Assembly (NCBI RefSeq): GCF_000015165.1
Contig: NC_009485.1
Coordinates: 2,644,001-2,708,000, forward strand
Source: Bradyrhizobium sp. BTAi1
Lineage (GTDB): Bacteria > Pseudomonadota > Alphaproteobacteria > Rhizobiales > Xanthobacteraceae
DNA: 64,000 bases
Reading direction: 5' to 3'
A program made the translations under genes and the position numbers. Below, piece by piece: positions 8,408 through 17,808 of the stretch. Each line of letters starts with the position of its first letter. The stretch's first letter is position 1. Below the pieces are notes generated by a model. It searched no databases. It worked only from the letters and a program-made list of their open reading frames with translations, and was not told the DNA's origin.

Positions 8408-9808
8408 ATGACCGACAACCTGATCGACGTGCTGAAGCGCGATCGCTTCGTGCTGAAGCCGGACCTGCTGCTGACCGCGAACGGCCCGCAGCGCGATCAT
8501 GCCCTCGTCGTGGAAGGATCGAGGGTCGTCAGCGCCGGGCCGGCCGCGGAGCTCACGGCGGCCGATCAGGCCGCGGCGCTGACCTTGAGCGGCCATGCGA
8601 TCATCCCGGGCTTCACCGACGCGCATACGCATCTCGGCCAGACCTTCGGCAAGATCCTGATCGGCGGCGAGCCGGCGCAGATCTGGCGGCGGCTGTGGGT
8701 GCCGATGGAGGCGGGGATCGACGACGAGGCCGCCTATGTCTCCGCCAAATGGCAGTTCCTGGAGCAGTTGCGCGGTGGCTTCACAGGTGTCGTCAACTAT
8801 GCGCTCAACGACGCTTCGCGGAATGTCGCCGTGCATCGCGCCGCCGAGGAGACCGGCATCCGCCTGAGATCGTCCACCGGGCTCGACGAGGTCGCGACCG
8901 ACGCGGACCCGAAGGACGGGCGCGTATCGCTGGCCGACATTCTCGCGCGTATCGACGAGCACATCGCGCAGACCGCAGACCACCCCCGCATCACGCCGTC
9001 GGTGTCGAGCGGCAGCTTTTTCGGCAACCGGCCGGAGACGCTGGCGGCGATCAGCGCGCATGCGAAGCAGCGTGGCATCATCTATCAGCTGCACGCCAAC
9101 GAGCACTTTCCCGAGGTGCACGACAGCATCCTGCAGTTCGGCAAGCGGCCGCTGGAGCTGTTGGCGGAGCATGGCGTGCTCGGCCCGCATGTCCTGATCC
9201 ATCACGCTACGCTCGCCACCGATCGCGAGGTGGCGCTGCTGCAGAAGACCGGCACTGCGGTGGCCTACAATCCCGTGGCGAGCGAGTGGAAGGGCAATGC
9301 TGTGGCGCCGGCCTTGGCCTTTGCCGCGCACGGTGTCCGCTTCGGGCTCGGCTCCGACAACACGCGGTTCGACGGCTTCCGCACCCTTGATGCGGCTGAG
9401 CATGCCCAGCGCCTGACCTATGGTCTGCGCTCGGCGGATTTCTCGGCCGGCGCGGGCTGGACCTGGGTCGACGCGATCACGCGGGGATCGGCGGATGCCG
9501 CCGGCTGGTCCGATGTCGGCGTGCTCCGGGCCGGCGCGCTCGCCGATTTCCTGGTGCTCGACATGGATCGTCCGGAGACCCAGCCCACCCTGGACTTCGA
9601 ATGGGAGCTGGTCCGCTACTACAACCGCGACCAGATCGCGGCGGTCGTCGTCGATGGCCGGCCGGTGCTGGCGGCGGGACAGCCGGTCGATTGGGATGGG
9701 CGCGACTTCCTACGGCGCTATCGCGAGCTCGCCCACCGCATCGGCTCCTTGCCCGGGATCACCCGCGTGCACGGCCCCTCGGATCGCTACCGGCCCAAGG
9801 TCGGCTGA
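8408..9808 (+). CDS. Chlorohydrolase/deaminase-type amidohydrolase (AtzB/TrzA-like)
   Basis: This is a 466-residue metal-dependent hydrolase of the amidohydrolase superfamily. All expected ligands are present: HTHLGQ (HxH) after the beta-strand HAIIPGFTDA, the histidine and glutamate of YQLHANE, the histidines of LIHHATLATD, and the aspartate of GLGSDNTRFDG. The family includes cytosine deaminase, S-adenosylhomocysteine deaminase and the s-triazine enzymes AtzB/AtzC/TrzA, which remove amines or chlorine from heterocycles. The gene sits between the binding protein and the permease of an importer, behind a GGAG ribosome site, so it probably performs the first cut on the imported compound. The precise reaction is inferred from the family only. 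Confidence 0.82.
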   Translation: MTDNLIDVLKRDRFVLKPDLLLTANGPQRDHALVVEGSRVVSAGPAAELTAADQAAALTLSGHAIIPGFTDAHTHLGQTFGKILIGGEPAQIWRRLWVPMEAGIDDEAAYVSAKWQFLEQLRGGFTGVVNYALNDASRNVAVHRAAEETGIRLRSSTGLDEVATDADPKDGRVSLADILARIDEHIAQTADHPRITPSVSSGSFFGNRPETLAAISAHAKQRGIIYQLHANEHFPEVHDSILQFGKRPLELLAEHGVLGPHVLIHHATLATDREVALLQKTGTAVAYNPVASEWKGNAVAPALAFAAHGVRFGLGSDNTRFDGFRTLDAAEHAQRLTYGLRSADFSAGAGWTWVDAITRGSADAAGWSDVGVLRAGALADFLVLDMDRPETQPTLDFEWELVRYYNRDQIAAVVVDGRPVLAAGQPVDWDGRDFLRRYRELAHRIGSLPGITRVHGPSDRYRPKVG

Positions 9809-9811
9809 ACG

Positions 9812-10570
9812 ATGCGCAGCCTCGCCGTCAGGGTCCGCAACCTCGTCGTGCCGCTCGTGGCGATCGTTGCCGTCTGGCAGCTGGCCAGTAGCATCGCGAT
9901 CGTCAATCCGGTGCTATTTCCATCGCCGGCGAAAGTCCTCCTTGCTGCGATCGACATGTTCAGGTCGGGCGTGCTGCTCAAGGACCTGCTCGTGTCGCTG
10001 CGGCGCGCGGCCGCCGGCTTCGTCGTCGGCGCCTCGCTCGGCGTGACGCTCGGGCTGCTGACGTCGCGGGTGAGACTGTTTTCGATCGGCCTCAGCCCGC
10101 TGTTCAACCTGCTGCGGCCGATCCCGGCGATCGCATTGGTGCCGATCGCGGTGGTGTGGTTCGGCATTGGCGAGGAATCGAAATATTTCGTCATTGCCTA
10201 CACGGTGTTTCTCGCTGTGTGGCTCAACACTCATCACGGCATGGAGCACGTTCCCGACACTTATATCCGCGCCGCGCGCTCGCTCGGCGCCTCCAGGAGC
10301 CTCGAGTTTCTCCAGGTCGTGGTGCCGGCCTCGGCGCCGCATATCTTCGCGGGGCTGCGCTTCGGCGCCGCGCTCGCCTTCCTGAGCCTCGTGGCCGCCG
10401 AACTGACCGGCGCGTCCTCCGGGATCGGCTACCGGCTCGACGAGGCCCGGCAATACATTCTCGTCGATCGCATGTTCGTGGGACTGATCGAGCTCGGTGT
10501 CCTCGGCGCCACGCTCGACACCCTTTTCGTCTGGCTCGGCCGCCGGCTGATCCATTGGGAGCAGGCGTGA
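9812..10570 (+). CDS. Nitrate/sulfonate/taurine-type ABC transporter permease
   Basis: This 252-residue inner-membrane protein has about six hydrophobic spans and the EAA-type loop HVPDTYIRAARSLGASRSLE, which docks on the ATPase in the SsuC/TauC/NrtB family. The ATG at 9812 lies 3 bases after the amidohydrolase stop. It completes the importer formed with 6479-7345 and 7369-8355 and is the last gene of this operon, ending 24 bases before a convergent gene. Confidence 0.87.
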   Translation: MRSLAVRVRNLVVPLVAIVAVWQLASSIAIVNPVLFPSPAKVLLAAIDMFRSGVLLKDLLVSLRRAAAGFVVGASLGVTLGLLTSRVRLFSIGLSPLFNLLRPIPAIALVPIAVVWFGIGEESKYFVIAYTVFLAVWLNTHHGMEHVPDTYIRAARSLGASRSLEFLQVVVPASAPHIFAGLRFGAALAFLSLVAAELTGASSGIGYRLDEARQYILVDRMFVGLIELGVLGATLDTLFVWLGRRLIHWEQA

Positions 10571-10594
10571 CGCTCGCGTCTGTCGCGTTCGGCG

Positions 10595-11419
10595 TCAGGC
10601 GTTCCTGAGGCTGGTCCGCGGGCTCAGCACCGCATGAAGCCCGTCGCTGAGGAAGTTCAGCGCGACGACCGTCAGCATGATGGCAGCGCCCGGGATTGCG
10701 CTCATGTACCAGCCTGTCCTGAGCGCATCGCGTCCGATGCCGATCATTGAGCCCCAGCTGATCAGATTGGGATCGCCGAGGCCGAGGAAGGACAGCCCGG
10801 CCTCCGACAGGATCGCCTGCGCCACCAGGATGCCGGTCGAGGCCAGGATGGGAGTCAAGGCATTGGGGAGGATCTCGCGGGTGATGAGATGGAGGTCGCT
10901 CGCGCCCAGGGCCTCGGAGGCGCGCACGAACTCGCGCTCCCTCAATGTCAGGAATTCCGCACGCACGAGACGGGCCACGCCTGTCCAGGAGGAGATCCCC
11001 AGCGCCAGGATGATCGTCCCGATCGACGGGCGCATGATCGCGACGAGAATGACCGCCAGCAGAAACGCCGGAATGGTCTGGAAGAATTCGGTGATCCGGC
11101 CGAGCGCCGCATCGGCTGCGCCGCCGTAGAAGCCGGAAATCGCGCCGATGGTCACGCCGATCGTCAGCGCGATGGTCGCTGCCGACGCGCCGACGAGCAG
11201 CGACACGCGCGCGCCATGGAAAATCCCGGCGAGCAGGTCTCGTCCCATGAGATCGGACCCGAGAGGGACCGTCTCATCCTGGCCGGGCCAGGTGAATGGC
11301 ACGGCCACCATGTCCATCGGATCTCCCGGAAACAGCCGTTGCGCGAGCAGCGCCATCACGACGACGCCCGCAAGCACGATCGTGCCGAGGATGAGGGGCG
11401 GGTGCAGCAGCCGTTTCAC
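10595..11419 (-). CDS. Peptide/glutathione-type ABC transporter permease (DppC/GsiD family)
   Basis: This 274-residue permease has the DppC/OppC/GsiD architecture: an N-terminal helix, the periplasmic segment ending in PLGSDLMGRDLL, then further helices with the EAA motif EFVRASEALGASDLHLI. I chose GTG at 11419 because it overlaps the upstream permease stop (GTGA) and starts the first helix; the open frame continues upstream but without homology. It is the last gene of a four-gene minus-strand operon in the order dual ATPase, binding protein, permease, permease, the gene order of gsiABCD in E. coli. The cargo is probably a peptide or glutathione-like compound. Confidence 0.87.
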   Translation of the reverse strand: MKRLLHPPLILGTIVLAGVVVMALLAQRLFPGDPMDMVAVPFTWPGQDETVPLGSDLMGRDLLAGIFHGARVSLLVGASAATIALTIGVTIGAISGFYGGAADAALGRITEFFQTIPAFLLAVILVAIMRPSIGTIILALGISSWTGVARLVRAEFLTLREREFVRASEALGASDLHLITREILPNALTPILASTGILVAQAILSEAGLSFLGLGDPNLISWGSMIGIGRDALRTGWYMSAIPGAAIMLTVVALNFLSDGLHAVLSPRTSLRNA

Positions 11420-12402
11420 GAGGAGGCCCCCAGCGAGCGGTGGCGTATCCTGGGATCGAGCCGCGTCTGCAGCAGGTCGACCAGCAGATTTGTGAGAACG
11501 ACGAGGATTCCGGACAGCAGCAGCACGCCGAGCAGGAGCTGCACATCGCGGCTGCGCACGGCCTCGAATGAGAGCTGCCCGAGTCCCGGCCAGGCAAACA
11601 CCGTCTCGATGACGATCGAGCCGCCGAGCACCGCGCTCGACTGCAGGCCGAGCATGGTGAGCACCGGCAACGTCGCGTTGCGCAAGGCGTGACCGAACAT
11701 CACGCGTCCCTCGCGGGCCCCCTTGGCGCGCGCCGTGCGGATGTAGTCTTCCGCGAGCTGCTCGATCAAGGATGCGCGGTAGAGGCGGGCATAGATCGCG
11801 ACGTAGTAGATCGACAGCGTCGCCGTCGGCAGCACGAGATGCCAGAGCACGTCGACGAGATCCCGCAGGCCCGTATAGCCCGCCGTGACGTTGCGGATGC
11901 CACCGACCGGGAACCATGGCTGCTTCACGCCGAACGCCACGATCAGCATCAGCGCAGTCCAGAACATCGGCGCCGAATAGCCGAGCGTCGAGAGCAGCGA
12001 CAGCGCGGCGTCGACCAGCCCATTGGGGCGCCGCGCCGAAAGCATCCCGAGCCCCATTCCCAGGAGAACGGAGATCGGGAGGGCGAGACCGACGAGGGTG
12101 ATGGTCGCAGGCAGCCGCCCGAGCACCAGCTGGGCCACCGGCTCACCGAAGCGGAACGACATGCCGAGATCGCCGCGCAGGACGCCACCGACATAGGAGG
12201 CGAGCTGCGCGGGCACGCTGCGGCCGAGGCCGAAGCGCTCGCGCAGCTCGGCGACCTGCTCGGACGAGGCTGCGCCACTCTCGGTGGCGACCACATCCGC
12301 GAGATCTCCGGGCAACGACTTCAGCAGTGCGAAGTTCAGCACCGCAATCGCCAGCACGATGAAGACGAGCCGCAGCAGATGGGTGAGAAGCCGTCGGATC
12401 AT
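11416..12402 (-). CDS. Peptide/glutathione-type ABC transporter permease (DppB/GsiC family)
   Basis: This 328-residue DppB-type permease begins MIRRLLTHLLRLVFIVLAIA, the classical first helix, followed by a periplasmic loop with PAQLASYVGGVLRGDLGMSF and the EAA loop EDYIRTARAKGAREGRVMF. The ATG at 12402 is preceded by GAGG; a longer open frame runs upstream inside the binding-protein gene in another frame and is not coding. It is translationally coupled to the DppC-type gene (GTGA overlap). Partner genes are the binding protein at 12483-14159 and the fused ATPase at 14204-15967. Confidence 0.87.
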   Translation of the reverse strand: MIRRLLTHLLRLVFIVLAIAVLNFALLKSLPGDLADVVATESGAASSEQVAELRERFGLGRSVPAQLASYVGGVLRGDLGMSFRFGEPVAQLVLGRLPATITLVGLALPISVLLGMGLGMLSARRPNGLVDAALSLLSTLGYSAPMFWTALMLIVAFGVKQPWFPVGGIRNVTAGYTGLRDLVDVLWHLVLPTATLSIYYVAIYARLYRASLIEQLAEDYIRTARAKGAREGRVMFGHALRNATLPVLTMLGLQSSAVLGGSIVIETVFAWPGLGQLSFEAVRSRDVQLLLGVLLLSGILVVLTNLLVDLLQTRLDPRIRHRSLGASS

Positions 12403-12482
12403 CGGATATCCCTCATGTCTGGCGATGCGCCGTTCCTTGGCGCCGTTCCTTGGAGCCGTGCCTCGGAGATGGAGCGCGCCGA

Positions 12483-14159
12483 TCAGGCGGTCTGATCCCA
12501 CCAGACATGGGCGAAGTTGTTCTGGCTGTGATCGAACGTGTCGGTCACGTTGCGCAGCCGCTTGTCCCAGACACCGAACCAGCGGAACTCGAACAGATCG
12601 AGCCGCGCCAGATCGCGCTGCACGATCTTCTGCACCTGCTTGTAGTCGGCGATGCGCTTGTCGGCGTCGGTCTGGCCTTGCGCATCCTCGAACAGCGCGT
12701 CGACCTCCTGGCTGGCATAGCCCGAGGCATTGAACCAGGGCGTCCCCTTGGATTCGGCCTTGGACCAGAAATGTTGCTCGATGCCGAGCTGCGGATCCTG
12801 CCAGTTGATGCCCCACGAGCTGACGAGCTGGAAATTGTAGTCGGTGAAGACGTTCTTGGTCCAGGTGGCCAGATCGAGCGAGCGCAGCTCGACGTCGATG
12901 CCGACGGCGCGCAGGGCTTGGCGAACGAACTCGCCGGTGCGGCGATAGTCGTCGCCGAACGGAATGAAGTCGTGCGTCAGCTTGAACCGCCAGCCGTCGG
13001 CCTTTTTCGGGAAGCCGGCCTCGTCGAGCAGGGCCTCGGCCTTCTTCTTGTCGAAGGCATATTGCGGGGTGGCCGGCTCGTAGAACGGCTTGAGAAGCGA
13101 CGACACCGGTCCCGTGGCCGGCACAGCGTAGCCGCCCCATACGGTCTTGGTGAGCAGCTGCCGATCGATCGCGTGCAGGATTGCGGCACGGACCTTGAAA
13201 TTGCTCAGGATCGGGTCGCGCCAGTTCGGGATCAGCCACAGGGTTCCGGAAAAGCCGTTATAGCCTTCGGTCGACACGATGAGCTTGTCGCTTGTCTTGA
13301 AACGGTCTGCGTCGGCGAAGGTGACGGGATTGCGTTCGCCATATTGCACCACGCCGGTCTCCAGCGCATTGGCGCGGCCGGCCACGTCGGTGATGATCTT
13401 CCAGGTGAGCTTGTTGAGGAAGGGGCGTCCTGGCTGCCAGTACTTGTCGAAGCGCTCCAGTGCGATGTGGCTGCCACGCACCCATTCCTTGAAGACGAAC
13501 GGGCCCGTGCCGATGGGCGCGTTGTTGTGCGGATTGTTCGGAACATCGGTTCCTTCGTAGAGATGCTTCGGCAGCACCGGTGCCGCCACCGCGTCGAGCG
13601 CATTGATCAGCACCGGCGTCGATTGCGTCAAGGTCAGCACGATGGTGTGCTCGTCGGGCGCCTCCGCCGACGCCAGGTGCCGCAGCACGCGGCGCGCGGT
13701 CGGGGCGTATTTCTTCCAGATGACGTCGGCCGAGAACTTGACGTCGGCCGAGGTGAACGGCGTGCCGTCGTGCCAGAACACGTTCTTGCGCAGGTGCAGC
13801 GTCCACACCAGGCCGTCCTTCGACGTCTCCCAGCTCTCCGCCAATTGCGGACGCGGCGCGAGATCGGGACCGTAGTCCAGCAGGCCGTCGAAGATCTTGC
13901 TGAACACGGCGCGCCCTGGCGTCGACGTATTGATGAAGGAGGCCAGAGTCGGTGGCTCCGGATGGATCAAGGCATCGAGCGTGCCGCCCTTCACGGCGCC
14001 ATCGATCGTGTTCGGCAGCGCCTTGTCGAGCGCATGGGCCGCATGAGGAACGCCGCCCAGCACTGTCGAGCCGAGAAGCGCCCCCGTCAGCTCGATGAAG
14101 GTCCGACGATCAAGGCCTCGACCGTTCGTGGCTGCCGTGTCCGTGTGAGTCTTTTTCAT
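12483..14159 (-). CDS. Family 5 extracellular solute-binding protein (DppA/GsiB-like)
   Basis: This 558-residue periplasmic protein carries a Tat-like signal, LDRRTFIELTGALLGST, ending near AHA. The ATG at 14159 is chosen because it starts the MKKTHTD leader behind an AGGACG ribosome site; an in-frame upstream start at 14204 adds 15 residues that look untranslated. Family 5 hallmarks are WTLHLRKNVFWHDGTPF and PIGTGPFVFKEWVRGSHI. It is the dedicated binding protein of the importer at 10595-15967. Three related binding proteins occur elsewhere in the window (29101, 32182, 38682), the first two without permeases. Confidence 0.88.
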   Translation of the reverse strand: MKKTHTDTAATNGRGLDRRTFIELTGALLGSTVLGGVPHAAHALDKALPNTIDGAVKGGTLDALIHPEPPTLASFINTSTPGRAVFSKIFDGLLDYGPDLAPRPQLAESWETSKDGLVWTLHLRKNVFWHDGTPFTSADVKFSADVIWKKYAPTARRVLRHLASAEAPDEHTIVLTLTQSTPVLINALDAVAAPVLPKHLYEGTDVPNNPHNNAPIGTGPFVFKEWVRGSHIALERFDKYWQPGRPFLNKLTWKIITDVAGRANALETGVVQYGERNPVTFADADRFKTSDKLIVSTEGYNGFSGTLWLIPNWRDPILSNFKVRAAILHAIDRQLLTKTVWGGYAVPATGPVSSLLKPFYEPATPQYAFDKKKAEALLDEAGFPKKADGWRFKLTHDFIPFGDDYRRTGEFVRQALRAVGIDVELRSLDLATWTKNVFTDYNFQLVSSWGINWQDPQLGIEQHFWSKAESKGTPWFNASGYASQEVDALFEDAQGQTDADKRIADYKQVQKIVQRDLARLDLFEFRWFGVWDKRLRNVTDTFDHSQNNFAHVWWDQTA

Positions 14160-14203
14160 GAGGGCGTCCTGTCTCTGTTTGTGAGATCGAAGAGCGGGTG
14201 TCA

Positions 14204-15967
14204 TCAGCCGAGAGCGGCGGCCCTCGGGCTGTGTTCCGGGTGGGGGGATCGATGGTCGTGGGCGTGATGTTGCCCCGGGATCGATCCCAGCAATTTGCGG
14301 GTGTAGGGATGCTGTGGCGCATGCCAGATGCGCTCGACATCGGCGGCCTCGACGATCCTGCCGCGCTCCATCACCAGGACACGGTCCGAGATGTAGCGCA
14401 CCACGGCGAGATCATGGCTGATGAAGATGTAGGACAGGCCGTGCTCGTCGCGCAGGTCGACCAGCAGGTTCAGGATCTGCGCCTGGATCGAGACGTCGAG
14501 CGCCGAGACGGGCTCGTCGCAAATCACGAGTTCCGGACGCAGCACCAAGGCGCGGGCGATGCCGATGCGCTGACGCTGTCCGCCGGAGAATTCGTGCGGC
14601 CAGCGCCGCGCCGCGTCGCGCGGCAGGCCGACATCGTCGAGAATTTTGCCGATGCGCCGGCTGCGCTCATGCCGGTCCGAAACGCCGTGGATGCGCAGCG
14701 CATGGCCAAGGATATCCTCGACCCGATGCTGCGGATTGAGTGAGCCGAACGGATCCTGGAAGATCATCTGGATCCGGCGGCGCCAGGGAATCAAGGCCTT
14801 GCGCGACAGGCCGGTGATGTCGGTGCCATCGACGACGACCCGGCCCGCGCTGACCGGCGTCAATCCGAGGATCGCGCGCGACAGGCTCGATTTTCCGCAG
14901 CCGGACTCGCCGACCAGACCGACGGTCTCGCCGCGGACGACCGCGAAGCTGACGCCCCGGACTACGTCCGTTCGGGTGTGGCGATCACCATAGCTGACGC
15001 TGACCTCTTCCAGCGCAAGCCGCGGCCGAGGATCGCGCGCCGCTGCCCGCGGAGCAGGGCGCGGCGAGGGGCGGGTGAGGCCGAAGCCGCCATCCGGCGT
15101 CCGCGTGATCTCGGCGAGGCGCCGGCGGCTGTAGTGCAGGTCATCGCCCGCTCCGTGTAGCGAAACGCCGATCAGCCCCTGCGTGTAGTCGTCTTGTGGA
15201 TGCACGAGCAGGCGAGAGGCGGCCACTTCCTCGCGCTTGCGCCCGTCATGCATCACCACGACCCGGTGCGCCCATTGCGCGACCACGCCGAGATCGTGTG
15301 TGATCAGTAGCACGGCCATGCCGAGCTCGCGACGCAGCCCGTCGATCAGGCCGAGGATCTCGGCCTGGATCGTGACGTCGAGCGCGGTGGTCGGCTCGTC
15401 GGCGATCAGCAGCTTGGGGCGGCAGGCGCTGGCCATCGCGATCATCACCCGTTGCCGCTGTCCGCCGGAGAGCTGGTGCGGGTAGTCGTCGATCCGCCGG
15501 GCGGCATCCGGAATCTTGACCAGTTCGAGCAGCGCGATGGCGCGCTGACGCGCCTCGGTCCGCGAAACCCTTTCATGCAGCAGGATCGCCTCGGCGACCT
15601 GGTCTCCGATCGTCTGCAGTGGGTTCAGCGAGCTCATCGGCTCCTGGAAAATCATGGCGACATCTCTGCCGCGCAGCGCCGCGAGCGCCTTGGGCTTGAG
15701 ACCACGTATGTCCCGCCCGGCGAGCTCGATCCGTCCACCGATCACGGCATTCCTGGGAAGAAGCTGCAGGATCGACAGGGCCGTCGTCGACTTGCCGCAG
15801 CCGGACTCGCCGACCAGCGCGAGGATCTCGCCCTCTTTCAATTCGAGATCGAGCCCGTCCACAGCACGCCGGCCCGGAAAGTCGACTGTCAGGCCCTGCA
15901 GCCTGAGAACGGTGCTGGCGCTGGTGTGACGCGCTGCAGGCTCTGTCGGGATGTCCGTCGTCGTCAT
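14204..15967 (-). CDS. Fused dual-ATPase subunit of peptide/glutathione-type ABC importer (GsiA-like)
   Basis: This 587-residue protein contains two complete nucleotide-binding domains, each with Walker A GESGCGKS, an LSGGQRQR- or [12 protein letters not shown] signature and a [13 protein letters not shown] Walker B. The oligopeptide C-terminal tail [17 protein letters not shown] ends the second domain. It corresponds to a fusion of DppD and DppF as in GsiA. The start is uncertain: ATG 15967 begins [10 protein letters not shown], while ATG 16012 adds 15 residues and neither has a strong ribosome site. It is the first gene of the minus-strand operon and lies divergent to the SfnB-type genes across a 606-base gap, so a sulfur-containing peptide such as glutathione is a reasonable but unproven cargo. 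Confidence 0.86.
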   Translation of the reverse strand: MTTTDIPTEPAARHTSASTVLRLQGLTVDFPGRRAVDGLDLELKEGEILALVGESGCGKSTTALSILQLLPRNAVIGGRIELAGRDIRGLKPKALAALRGRDVAMIFQEPMSSLNPLQTIGDQVAEAILLHERVSRTEARQRAIALLELVKIPDAARRIDDYPHQLSGGQRQRVMIAMASACRPKLLIADEPTTALDVTIQAEILGLIDGLRRELGMAVLLITHDLGVVAQWAHRVVVMHDGRKREEVAASRLLVHPQDDYTQGLIGVSLHGAGDDLHYSRRRLAEITRTPDGGFGLTRPSPRPAPRAAARDPRPRLALEEVSVSYGDRHTRTDVVRGVSFAVVRGETVGLVGESGCGKSSLSRAILGLTPVSAGRVVVDGTDITGLSRKALIPWRRRIQMIFQDPFGSLNPQHRVEDILGHALRIHGVSDRHERSRRIGKILDDVGLPRDAARRWPHEFSGGQRQRIGIARALVLRPELVICDEPVSALDVSIQAQILNLLVDLRDEHGLSYIFISHDLAVVRYISDRVLVMERGRIVEAADVERIWHAPQHPYTRKLLGSIPGQHHAHDHRSPHPEHSPRAAALG

Positions 15968-16573
15968 TGCCGGACGTCCGCCCGCCTCGCTGATGTTGCA
16001 AACCACACGCATCTCATGGTCGGACGTGTATCAGTTTTCCGATGCAAGGCGTTTTCGTAGTTCACGCGAGAAGAAGTCTGACATTCTGTCAAATGGCGAT
16101 GATCGAGGCGATCTGTTCCATGAGCAGCTCAGGCTGTGGTGATGCCAAGCGCGTATCAGGAGACGGGGCCATGAATGTGACAGAGCTCGGCGTGCGACCC
16201 GGCCAGTTCCTCTGCTCACACGCTAGGCAAACGTCCGAGTACGATGCCTGTATGTCGTGATCGACGAAGAGATGCGTTTCCATATGTACAAAAAGGAGAA
16301 AGTCCTTCGCCTGATCGGAGGTAATTTGGAATTGAAAAACGATATACACGGAGTAGTGCGTTGATCTTGAGTTATCAGCGTTGACGTTGTTTGCGCGCCG
16401 GATGGTTGCAGGTAGACGTGTGGGCCGTGATGAGTGAGGCATTTGAGCGGCATGACGGCAGCTTCGGCCAGGGTATCTGATCCGCGCAGGATCGATGTCC
16501 GCGCCGCTGAGATAGGTGGCGGCGCGGTCATCGGGTGCCGCGGGCACGCATCACGGACAAGGTATCGAATCTG
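15968..16573. other. Divergent intergenic region between GsiA-like operon and SfnB-type genes
   Basis: These roughly 600 bases separate two divergent operons and must hold both promoters. The middle (about 16255-16390) is clearly richer in A and T than the rest. Short open frames on both strands have no recognisable homology. I searched by eye for a sigma-54 site of the kind that drives sfn genes in Pseudomonas and found none that holds up. Confidence 0.45.
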
Positions 16574-17797
16574 ATGGTTGCAAATCCAGCCGGCACGGGA
16601 TCGCCGCCGACGCCCAGCCGTCCACATCTCGTCTCGTCCGATGCCGAGGCGATCGACATCGCGCATGCGCTGGTCCCGCGGCTTGCCGAGGGCGCTGCGC
16701 GGCGCGATCGCGACCGGGGGCTGCCTTGGGCCGAGATCGAGCTGTTCACGGCCAGCGGTCTTGGCGGCATCACCGTGCCGCGCCGGTTCGGAGGCGCCGA
16801 CGTCTCGCATGAGACGCTGGTGCGGGTGTTCGCGATCCTTGCTGCGGCCGATGCCTCGGTGGCGCAGATCCCGCAAAATCAGTTCGGCGTCCTTGCGCTC
16901 GTGCGCGAGGCTGCGAGCCCCGAGCAGCAGGCGCGCATCTACAGTGACATCCTGGCCGGTCATCGGATCGGAAATGCCGGGCCCGAGCGTCACGGCCGCG
17001 CCATCACCCATGTCACGACCCAGCTGACGCGCGTGAACGGACGGTTGGAGCTGTCAGGGCAGCGCTATTATTCGACGGGCTCGATCTTCGCGCACTGGAT
17101 TCCCACCCGCGCCATCGACGACGCCGGCCGGCCGGTGCTCGCTTGGGTCAGACGCGATGCGCCGGGTGTTCAGGTCGTTGACGATTGGGATGGCTTTGGC
17201 CAGCGCACCACGGCGAGTGGAACGGTCATCTTCGAGGCCGCGCCGGTCGAGGAAGAACTGCTGATCGACCTCGTCCCGCTGGCCTCGCGGCCCGGTCTCG
17301 GCGGCCCGCATTCGCAGATCATCCAGGCGGCGATCGATGCCGGGATCGCTGCGGGCGCAATTGATGCCGCGCTCGATTTCGTGCGGACGAAGACGCGGGC
17401 CTGGCCATTCACCGTCGCGGCTGCGACGGACGATCCCTACATCATCGGCGAGATCGGACGGCTGCAGCTCGACCTGCACGCCGCCGAGGAAGTGCTTGCG
17501 CGCGCTGCCCGGACGCTCGACCGGGTCGCGGCTGCGCCGATCACGGCGGAAAGCTCGGCCGAAGCCTCGGTCGCCGTGGCGGAGGCCAAGATCCTCACCA
17601 CCGAGATTGCGCTCGAAGCCTCCGAACGCCTGCTCGAATTGGCCGGCTCGTCGGCGACACGCGAGCAGTACAATCTCGGACGGTTCTGGCGCGATGCGCG
17701 GGTGCACACGTTGCATGATCCCGTCCGCTGGAAGTATCATCTGCTCGGCAACTACACGCTGAACGGCGTTCTGCCGCCGCGTCATCAGTGGAATTGA
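16574..17797 (+). CDS. sfnB: SfnB-type sulfur-acquisition oxidoreductase (acyl-CoA dehydrogenase fold)
   Basis: This 407-residue flavoprotein belongs to the acyl-CoA dehydrogenase-like group containing SfnB and DszC, FMN-dependent oxidases/monooxygenases of organosulfur compounds. Family marks include SSDAEAIDIAH near the start, AQIPQNQFGVL in the flavin-binding half, DDWDGFGQRTTASGTV in the middle and the ending HDPVRWKYHLLGNYTLNG. The ATG at 16574 is favoured; a GTG at 16535 would add 13 residues. A close paralogue follows directly at 17809. The electron donor is probably reduced flavin from a separate reductase, as in DszC; no reductase is present here. Confidence 0.83.
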   Translation: MVANPAGTGSPPTPSRPHLVSSDAEAIDIAHALVPRLAEGAARRDRDRGLPWAEIELFTASGLGGITVPRRFGGADVSHETLVRVFAILAAADASVAQIPQNQFGVLALVREAASPEQQARIYSDILAGHRIGNAGPERHGRAITHVTTQLTRVNGRLELSGQRYYSTGSIFAHWIPTRAIDDAGRPVLAWVRRDAPGVQVVDDWDGFGQRTTASGTVIFEAAPVEEELLIDLVPLASRPGLGGPHSQIIQAAIDAGIAAGAIDAALDFVRTKTRAWPFTVAAATDDPYIIGEIGRLQLDLHAAEEVLARAARTLDRVAAAPITAESSAEASVAVAEAKILTTEIALEASERLLELAGSSATREQYNLGRFWRDARVHTLHDPVRWKYHLLGNYTLNGVLPPRHQWN

Positions 17798-17808
17798 GGA
17801 GCGGGCAG

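Noticed and set aside
12450..14267. 605-codon plus-strand frame opposite the GsiB-like receptor
   Set aside because: Antisense shadow; composition is repetitive and the opposite strand has a signal peptide and family motifs.
16031..16547. Minus-strand frames in the divergent region before the SfnB-type genes
   Set aside because: Rich in serine, threonine and arginine with no motif; the region is better explained as promoter DNA.
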